From NCBI GenBank assembly GCA_039636785.1, contig CP144169.1, positions 4,092,001 to 4,156,000 of the forward strand: a stretch of 64,000 bases of DNA, written 5' to 3'. Positions 59,313 through 64,000 of the stretch are shown here, one piece after another. Made by a program: the position numbers and the translations under genes. Position 1 is the first letter of the stretch, and each line of letters starts with the position of its first letter. This DNA is from Micrococcaceae bacterium Sec5.7. GTDB lineage: Bacteria > Actinomycetota > Actinomycetes > Actinomycetales > Micrococcaceae. A model generated the notes under the pieces. It made no database searches, was not told the DNA's origin, and saw only the letters and a list, made by a program, of their open reading frames with translations.

Positions 59313-60022
59313 CGGTCCGGATCGTGGTGGTGTCCCATAGCGAAAAAATTGCCGACGGCGCCGTGGAGCTTGCCGCGCAGATGGCACCGGACGTTGTGAT
59401 GATCGCTGCCGGGGGAACCGCCGACGGGCGGATCGGCACCAGTCTGGAGAAGGTCATGTCTGCCCTGGAGAAGGCTGCGGGGGATGACGGCGTGGTGGTA
59501 CTCACGGATCTGGGGTCCGCCGTTATGACCGCTGAGTCCGCACTGGAGTTCGCCGAAGACGCGGATTCCGTGCTGCTGGCCGACGCCCCGCTGGTGGAGG
59601 GCCTGGTGGCCGCGGCCGTGGCCGCCCAAGGCGGCGCCAGCTCTCATGCAGTCAAACGTGCGGCTGAAGCGGTCTACGGGCATGCGCCGGTGACGTCTCC
59701 GCATCCGGTGGTCCCGGTGGCAGAGCCGGTCCCGGCGGCAGAGCCGGTGGGGAGCGAAACCACCCCGGACGCGACAGGCGATTTCGAGCTCATCAATCTG
59801 GCGGGGATGCATGCCCGCCCCGCCGCGCAGATCGCCGGCGGGCTGGCCGGCCTGAACGCCGATGTTACGGTGAACGGGGCGGACGGAGCCTCGATGACGG
59901 GCCTTATGACACTCGGCGCGGGCAAGGGCTCGGTGCTCCACGTGGAAGCGTTCGGCCCCGACGCTGCCAAGGCCATCGGCTACGTGGGCGACCTCGTCCA
60001 GGCCGGATTCGGAGAGCCCTAA
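59309..60022 (+). CDS. dhaM: DhaM: PTS EIIA-HPr fusion for dihydroxyacetone kinase
   Basis: A 237-residue phosphoryl donor to DhaL. Residues 1-130 are the EIIA(DHA) domain with the phospho-His in VVVSHSEK (His10); a Pro/Ala/Glu linker with the repeat VPVAEPVPAAEPV follows; residues 158-237 are an HPr domain with GMHARPAAQ (His168). The E. coli DhaM has an extra enzyme-I domain which is absent here, so the general PTS enzyme I must supply phosphate. Its stop overlaps the convergent lipoprotein gene. Confidence 0.94.
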   Translation: MTVRIVVVSHSEKIADGAVELAAQMAPDVVMIAAGGTADGRIGTSLEKVMSALEKAAGDDGVVVLTDLGSAVMTAESALEFAEDADSVLLADAPLVEGLVAAAVAAQGGASSHAVKRAAEAVYGHAPVTSPHPVVPVAEPVPAAEPVGSETTPDATGDFELINLAGMHARPAAQIAGGLAGLNADVTVNGADGASMTGLMTLGAGKGSVLHVEAFGPDAAKAIGYVGDLVQAGFGEP

Positions 60023-60522
60023 CCGGACTGTTTGAGGCCGGCAGCGTCAAGGACCACGGCGGCGGTGAGGAAGCGTCCGCACCGCTCGCCGAATGGGTAG
60101 ACACCCCGTGGTGTGAAGTCCAGCATCCGCGCCGGCAAAGGGCTGCGGTCCGTGGCCGTGCCGGTGGCCGTCAGCTCCATGGGCGATTCCGTCAGGATAT
60201 CCAGCATGAGCGTTCCCCTCATGGTGCCGTCCGGCGACGACGTTGCTGAGCAGACTCCGCCCGGGCCATAGGGTCCGGGTTCGCAGCCCTGGTCAACAGC
60301 CACGCTGCCCGGGAACAGTTCCAGATCCGCTTCCTTGCAGCTGCCGTCCTGGCACGCCTTCAAATGGAGCGTCCTGACCGTTGCAACGTAATCGGCCGCT
60401 ACGGTCAGGGATACCGCGGACGCCTGGGCGATTGCCGGGCACGGAGCCGGATAGTAGGGGAAGCATCCGGAAGTGAGTACCGCCGTCGTGGTTAAAACCA
60501 GAAGAACACCTGGCTTGCGCAT
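60019..60522 (-). CDS. Putative lipoprotein of unknown function
   Basis: A 167-residue protein with a signal peptide ending in a lipobox LTSGC (Cys about residue 20), then FPYYPAPCPA. The mature part has four further Cys (two close pairs CQDGSC and CEPG..GVC), suggesting disulfides, and a beta-rich pattern. I recognise no family. No strong ribosome site precedes ATG 60522. It lies downstream of two DUF3592 genes, one of them broken. Confidence 0.6.
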   Translation of the reverse strand: MRKPGVLLVLTTTAVLTSGCFPYYPAPCPAIAQASAVSLTVAADYVATVRTLHLKACQDGSCKEADLELFPGSVAVDQGCEPGPYGPGGVCSATSSPDGTMRGTLMLDILTESPMELTATGTATDRSPLPARMLDFTPRGVYPFGERCGRFLTAAVVLDAAGLKQSG

Positions 60523-60534
60523 ACTTCAGCGTAA

Positions 60535-60778
60535 TTCCGGGCGGCACGGCTGCCAATGCCTGGAAGGGAAGTGACGCAAACATCGTTATGGCTGCAGCCC
60601 CGAACACAGCCAAAACGAGACCTGCCGCGAACTGGCCCTTGGCCGCGAGGAATCCGGGGCACGTCGAGTTCGCCGGATTGGCGGGGTTGTAAAGAACGGG
60701 CATGAGGGTGCCCACGATCTCGGGGTCGGGGCCGCAGACGTCCGACTGACCCAGCCAGCGGCGGCCCGAAGCATCCAC
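60535..60778 (-). pseudogene. N-terminally truncated DUF3592 remnant
   Basis: The frame DASGRRWLGQSD...VLYNPANPANSTCPGFLA...GQFAAGLVLAVFGAAAI matches the second half of the intact DUF3592 protein just upstream (FTDARG..., VAYNPLNPNQS, closing membrane helix). An in-frame TGA lies three codons before GTG 60778, so the first membrane helix and first half of the domain are missing. The frame runs on past the expected end into the lipoprotein gene without a stop. Read as a decayed duplicate. Confidence 0.55.
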
Positions 60779-60801
60779 AAACCTTCACTGAATCCATGCC
60801 C

Positions 60802-61233
60802 TCAGCCGATCGGGAAGATGCCGATCAACAGGAACGAGGCCACGGCGAACACCGCGAAGAACGGGATGATGCAGCCCAGGGCGGTCTTTTCCCGCGTCGA
60901 CTGCTGGAAAGATTGATTGGGATTGAGGGGGTTGTACGCAACATCCAACGGGGAACCCGGCACCGGCTGACTGGCGAAGGACACCTCGGATCCACCGGCA
61001 AAAAGAATGCCTCGGGCATCCGTGAACTGATACGCGGGGTAGTAGATGCGGGTGGCGTTGGAACTGCTGGCCGCATTGGACCAACCTGCCACACTGCCCG
61101 TGACGGTGGCCCGCGCCCGCGGCCAGTCAGCGGTGAGCCGCTCCTGACGCCTCGACTTCCGCAGCACGAGCACTATCGAGAACGCCGCGCCAAGGACAAA
61201 CAGGGCCCAGATAATGTACAGCACAGTTTTCAT
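60802..61233 (-). CDS. DUF3592 membrane protein
   Basis: A 143-residue protein with a membrane helix at each end (about residues 3-23 and 118-140) and a soluble beta domain between them with YYPAYQFTDARG and VAYNPLNPNQS, the DUF3592 pattern. Function unknown. ATG 61233 with GGGAAG just upstream is preferred to ATG 61269. It lies upstream of the truncated copy. Confidence 0.75.
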   Translation of the reverse strand: MKTVLYIIWALFVLGAAFSIVLVLRKSRRQERLTADWPRARATVTGSVAGWSNAASSSNATRIYYPAYQFTDARGILFAGGSEVSFASQPVPGSPLDVAYNPLNPNQSFQQSTREKTALGCIIPFFAVFAVASFLLIGIFPIG

Positions 61234-61321
61234 GATCTTCCCGTTTCCAGTCACCAAGAAGTATTCCATCCGCGGCGTATGGATTCAGGCCGGCGGCCGG
61301 ACGGGCGTCAGGAGGCGGGCC

Positions 61322-62362
61322 TCAGGCCGGCAGACGGTAGCCGCCGTGATCCAGTTCCGCGAGCCCGTCCCTGAGGAGGCCGGCCAGGGCCCGTTCGAGC
61401 TGCTCCGGCGCCGACTTCAGGCCGTGCAGTGCCGCGAGCGGGACACAGGTTCCGTCTGTTCCAAAGCCCAGGTCAGCCGGCGCGTGCTGGAACATTTCCG
61501 CCGGCACAGGCGTCTCCGCCAGCCGCAGTACGGCCATTACGGCCCCGCGGACCTGCCGGTCCGTGCCGTGCCACGCCTGCCCCTTGGGAATGTACGCCGG
61601 CGGCGGCCCGCCCGCCGCAAGCCACGCGCAGGAGGCGTGCACCGGGCACTCGGTGCACTTGGGAGCCCGGGCTGTACACACGAGCGCGCCCAGCTCCATT
61701 ACCGCCGCGTTCCAGCGGACGGAACTGCCGACGTCGTCCGGCATCAGTTCCGCGGCGAGCCGTATCTCAGCTGCAGTCAGCGACGGCGAAGGGAGCGCGA
61801 CGCCGGAAACGAGGCGCGCGTGAACGCGCCGGATGTTTGTGTCCACCACGGTTTCCCGGCGTCCAAACGCAAAGGCGGCGACGGCCGCAGCGGTGTAGCT
61901 GCCCACGCCGGGGAGCTCGAGCAGCTCGGCGTAGGTCCCTGGCACCGTCCCGCCGTGATTGCGCTCAATTGCTACGGCCGCAGCGTGGAGCCGGAGCGCG
62001 CGCCGCGGATAGCCCAGCCGCCCCCATGCCCGGACAGCTTCACCGGCGGGTTCCCCCGCGAGATCGGCCGGCGTGGGCCAGCGGCGGAGCCACTCCTCCC
62101 ACACGGGCAAAACCCTGACCACGGGCGTCTGCTGGAGCATGACTTCACTCACCAACACGCCCCACGGCCTGCAGTCGGCCGCGCGCCACGGAAGTATCCT
62201 GGCCGTTTCGGCAAACCACTCGTTAATTGAGCGGTGGAGGTTGGCTAGCTCTGGCCCGTGGGGACGAGTGCCCGGGGCTGTGGCAGGGGTATCGGCTTTA
62301 GCTTTGATCCAAACACTGTAATGGATGCGGTGAGTGGTGCGCCCACCGGCGTGGTGGAGCAC
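61322..62362 (-). CDS. mutY: A/G-specific adenine DNA glycosylase
   Basis: A 346-residue base-excision enzyme removing A mispaired with 8-oxoG or G. The catalytic Glu is in SEVMLQQTP (about residue 73), the helix-hairpin-helix in ELPGVGSYTAAAV (about 149-161), the catalytic Asp in VVDTNIRRVH, and the iron-sulfur cluster Cys in CTARAPKCTECPVHASC (C-x6-C-x2-C-x5-C). The C-terminal domain is short, as in other Actinobacteria. The start is GTG 62362; the first 40 residues are not conserved and a later start is possible. Confidence 0.93.
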   Translation of the reverse strand: MLHHAGGRTTHRIHYSVWIKAKADTPATAPGTRPHGPELANLHRSINEWFAETARILPWRAADCRPWGVLVSEVMLQQTPVVRVLPVWEEWLRRWPTPADLAGEPAGEAVRAWGRLGYPRRALRLHAAAVAIERNHGGTVPGTYAELLELPGVGSYTAAAVAAFAFGRRETVVDTNIRRVHARLVSGVALPSPSLTAAEIRLAAELMPDDVGSSVRWNAAVMELGALVCTARAPKCTECPVHASCAWLAAGGPPPAYIPKGQAWHGTDRQVRGAVMAVLRLAETPVPAEMFQHAPADLGFGTDGTCVPLAALHGLKSAPEQLERALAGLLRDGLAELDHGGYRLPA

Positions 62363-62393
62363 AAGAATCCTACCCGTTCTCTAGCCTAGGAGA
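62363..62393. promoter_or_regulatory. Very short divergent promoter region, mutY and the anchored protein
   Basis: Only 31 bases separate the two starts. TAGCCT (62382-62387, plus) lies 6 bases before ATG 62394. TAGGAT (62367-62372, minus) lies 4 bases before the mutY GTG. Each -35 must then lie inside the opposite gene. Confidence 0.4.
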
Positions 62394-63119
62394 ATGGGTA
62401 GGCAAGGCAATTCAACATCAGGCGGGAACGGGGCTCCGGCCAAGAGAGCCCCGATCAAAAAGACACCAGTCAAGAAGACGACGACGGCATCCGGGCCCCG
62501 GAGGAACCGGAAGCCGGGCACTGCCATCTTCCGCCGCCGTCGGCTGTTTGTCGGGGGATCTTTGCTGCTGGTTGTTGCCATGCTGCTGGGTGGTTTTGCC
62601 GCGGCCGGCGCCTTCAAAGGCAAGTCCGAACAGGCATCCTCCACGCATGATGGCAGCCCCGCGCAGCCGTCAGGCGGCCAGCCCAGTTCCCCTCCTGCCA
62701 CTGCACCCACCAGCGCCCCCGCCACGCCCACGTGCGATCAGAACCTGGTCACGGTCTCGGCAGCCACGGACAAGGTGGCCTACGGTGCGGACGAGAAGCC
62801 GCTGCTCACGCTGAAAGTCGCCAACGGCGGCAAGGTGGCGTGCGAGGTGAACATCGGCACCTCCCAGATGGAGTTCCTGGTGAACAGCGGTTCAGACCGG
62901 ATTTTCTCGTCGAAGGACTGCCAGGCCAAAAGCGCGGATCTGGTCAAAACCATCCAGCCCGGCAAAAGCGAGTCCGCGAACTTCCCCTGGCCGCGAAACC
63001 GCACCGTGGAGGGCTGCCAGTCAATCGCCGCCAAGCCGGGAGCGGGCGGCGCCTATTACGTTTTTACAGCCAAACTAGGCAGCAAGACCAGCCCCAAGGC
63101 CATATTCCAGCTCAGCTGA
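62394..63119 (+). CDS. Membrane-anchored protein with extracellular beta domain
   Basis: A 241-residue protein. Residues 1-50 are basic and disordered (KRAPIKKTPVKKT), one membrane helix spans about 51-73, then a Ser/Pro/Ala linker and, from about 112, a domain with TCDQNLVTVSAATDKVAY...LTLKVANGG...CEVNIGTSQMEF and four Cys. This looks like an Ig-like beta sandwich outside the cell, similar in pattern to actinobacterial proteins of unknown function. ATG 62394 follows TAGCCT by 6 bases. Confidence 0.75.
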   Translation: MGRQGNSTSGGNGAPAKRAPIKKTPVKKTTTASGPRRNRKPGTAIFRRRRLFVGGSLLLVVAMLLGGFAAAGAFKGKSEQASSTHDGSPAQPSGGQPSSPPATAPTSAPATPTCDQNLVTVSAATDKVAYGADEKPLLTLKVANGGKVACEVNIGTSQMEFLVNSGSDRIFSSKDCQAKSADLVKTIQPGKSESANFPWPRNRTVEGCQSIAAKPGAGGAYYVFTAKLGSKTSPKAIFQLS

Positions 63120-63131
63120 TCTTCGCCCTGC

Positions 63132-63191
63132 ATCGATTGCTCCGTATCCGCCGTTTTGGGGGCTCAAAAGGGCAGATACGGAGCAGTCGAT
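63132..63191. terminator. 27-base-pair hairpin between convergent genes
   Basis: Arms 63132-63158 and 63165-63191 pair at 24 of 27 positions (one of the exceptions is a G-U pair in RNA) around a 6-base loop. The inner stem TTTTG/CAAAA gives a T run on each strand. It lies midway between the anchored-protein stop and the disA stop and probably terminates both. Confidence 0.75.
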
Positions 63192-63209
63192 TCGGATTCC
63201 AGGGGAGAT

Positions 63210-64000
63210 CTAGAGGAACCTGTCCAGGAGGCTGGCTTCAGCCATGCGGCTCAGTCCCTCGCGGACGGTCCGCGCTCGCTGATCGCCGATTCCGTCCACT
63301 GTCATAAGGTCATCAATCGTGGCCGCCATCAGGTACTGCAGCCCGCCGAAGTGGTCCACCAGGCGGTCAGCAACGGCCTTCGGGACTGCCTTGAGCCCGG
63401 AGAGCAGGCGGTAACCGCGTGGCTGGACCACTGCGTCGAGCGTTTCCACACCGCCGGCAAAGCCGATGATCCCGGCAATCTTGCCCAGATCGATCAGCTC
63501 GGTGGGTCCCAGATTCACCAGCGCACTGACGGCGCCGTCGATGTCCTCCGGGGAGGCGTCCGGGCCGGCGTAGTCGCGGATGATGACGTCGCTGCCGGGG
63601 CCGCGGCCCACGGTCAGCTCATCGAGCTGGAGTGAGAGCAGCCGGCCGTCTTCGCCGAGCTCCAGGACATACTGCGAGATTTCCTCAGAGATGCGCCTGA
63701 CCATTTCCTGGCGCTGCAAGGTTACGGCAACGTCCCGGACGGTCACCATGGCCTCGATCTCGAGCGCCGAAAGCGAGCTGGTCACCTGGTCCAGCCGCGA
63801 ACGGTACCGCTCGAGCGTGGCGAGAGCCTGGTTGGCGCGGGCAAGGACCTTCTCGGAACCTTCCAGTACGTGCCGGAGCCCGTTCACGTACAGGGCGATG
63901 ATCTGCATGGACTGGCTCACCGAAATAACAGGGACGCCGGTCTGGATGGCAACGCGTTCGGCCGTGCGGTGCCGCGTGCCTGATTCCTGCGTTTCGATGC
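63210..64000 (-). CDS. disA: DNA integrity scanning protein DisA, C-terminal part (cut by window edge)
   Basis: About 263 residues are visible; the start lies beyond the right edge. At the edge the frame reads ESGTRHRTAERVA, the ATP-binding RHR motif of the diadenylate cyclase domain, followed by VISVSQSM. A long helical linker and a helix-hairpin-helix domain (LMTVDGIGDQRARTVREGL) close the protein. DisA makes c-di-AMP and binds branched DNA. ATG 63920 is internal. radA is a frequent neighbour, but it would be outside this window. Confidence 0.93.
   Translation of the reverse strand, partial: IETQESGTRHRTAERVAIQTGVPVISVSQSMQIIALYVNGLRHVLEGSEKVLARANQALATLERYRSRLDQVTSSLSALEIEAMVTVRDVAVTLQRQEMVRRISEEISQYVLELGEDGRLLSLQLDELTVGRGPGSDVIIRDYAGPDASPEDIDGAVSALVNLGPTELIDLGKIAGIIGFAGGVETLDAVVQPRGYRLLSGLKAVPKAVADRLVDHFGGLQYLMAATIDDLMTVDGIGDQRARTVREGLSRMAEASLLDRFL

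Overview
The window is ordinary chromosome of a high-GC Gram-positive bacterium of the order Micrococcales. Arthrobacter or Pseudarthrobacter is my best guess from protein style and gene order; I cannot check species. Supporting signs are an Lsr2 nucleoid protein next to ClpC, the block dacB / DUF2342 zincin / tilS / hpt / ftsH / folE-P-B-K / DUF3180 / PH-domain proteins / panC, DisA, GTG/TTG starts, and many genes with a -10 hexamer about 6 nt before the start codon and no ribosome binding site (leaderless). I see no rRNA, tRNA, insertion sequence, prophage, CRISPR array or replication origin.

Layout. 1-5.5 kb: a cut-off gene end, a uracil-type permease divergent from a RutE-like reductase, a 2H phosphoesterase, phosphoglucomutase, and a decayed NERD-domain gene. 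5.6-9.6 kb: a DUF4190 membrane protein, then a minus-strand unit (DUF6069 protein, POT peptide transporter, APH-fold kinase) divergent from a MarR regulator, with two matching TTAG-N4-CTAA palindromes in the two promoter spacers. 9.6-19.6 kb: amidase plus peptidase E, rhodanese, prephenate dehydratase, a DAG-kinase-like protein, seryl-tRNA synthetase, an AbiEi/DUF559-like protein, a HAD phosphatase, a SatD-like HTH protein and pyrophosphatase. 19.7-33.9 kb: the conserved block named above, ending with a DUF2520 Rossmann protein and panC.

34-44.5 kb is the most distinctive region: a self-contained L-fucose locus. An ABC importer (binding lipoprotein plus two permeases, no ATPase) feeds a cytoplasmic GH29 alpha-L-fucosidase. 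Mutarotase, L-fucose dehydrogenase, fuconolactonase, fuconate dehydratase, 2-keto-3-deoxy-fuconate dehydrogenase and a FAH-family hydrolase would then take fucose to pyruvate and lactate without phosphorylation. A GntR/FCD regulator closes the locus. The motif TCGGATGTT occurs in the divergent operon promoter region (both sides) and in the regulator's own promoter, so the regulatory circuit can be read from the sequence.

44.6-64 kb: a YegP-like protein, a DHA2-type MFS exporter, three tandem paralogous alpha/beta hydrolases, lysS, a 59-residue membrane protein, lsr2, clpC, an S9 peptidase, an ArgA-like acetyltransferase, dhaKLM (PTS-type dihydroxyacetone kinase), a lipoprotein, an intact and a broken DUF3592 gene, mutY, an anchored beta-rich protein and the 3' part of disA. 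Several convergent pairs are separated by long hairpins.
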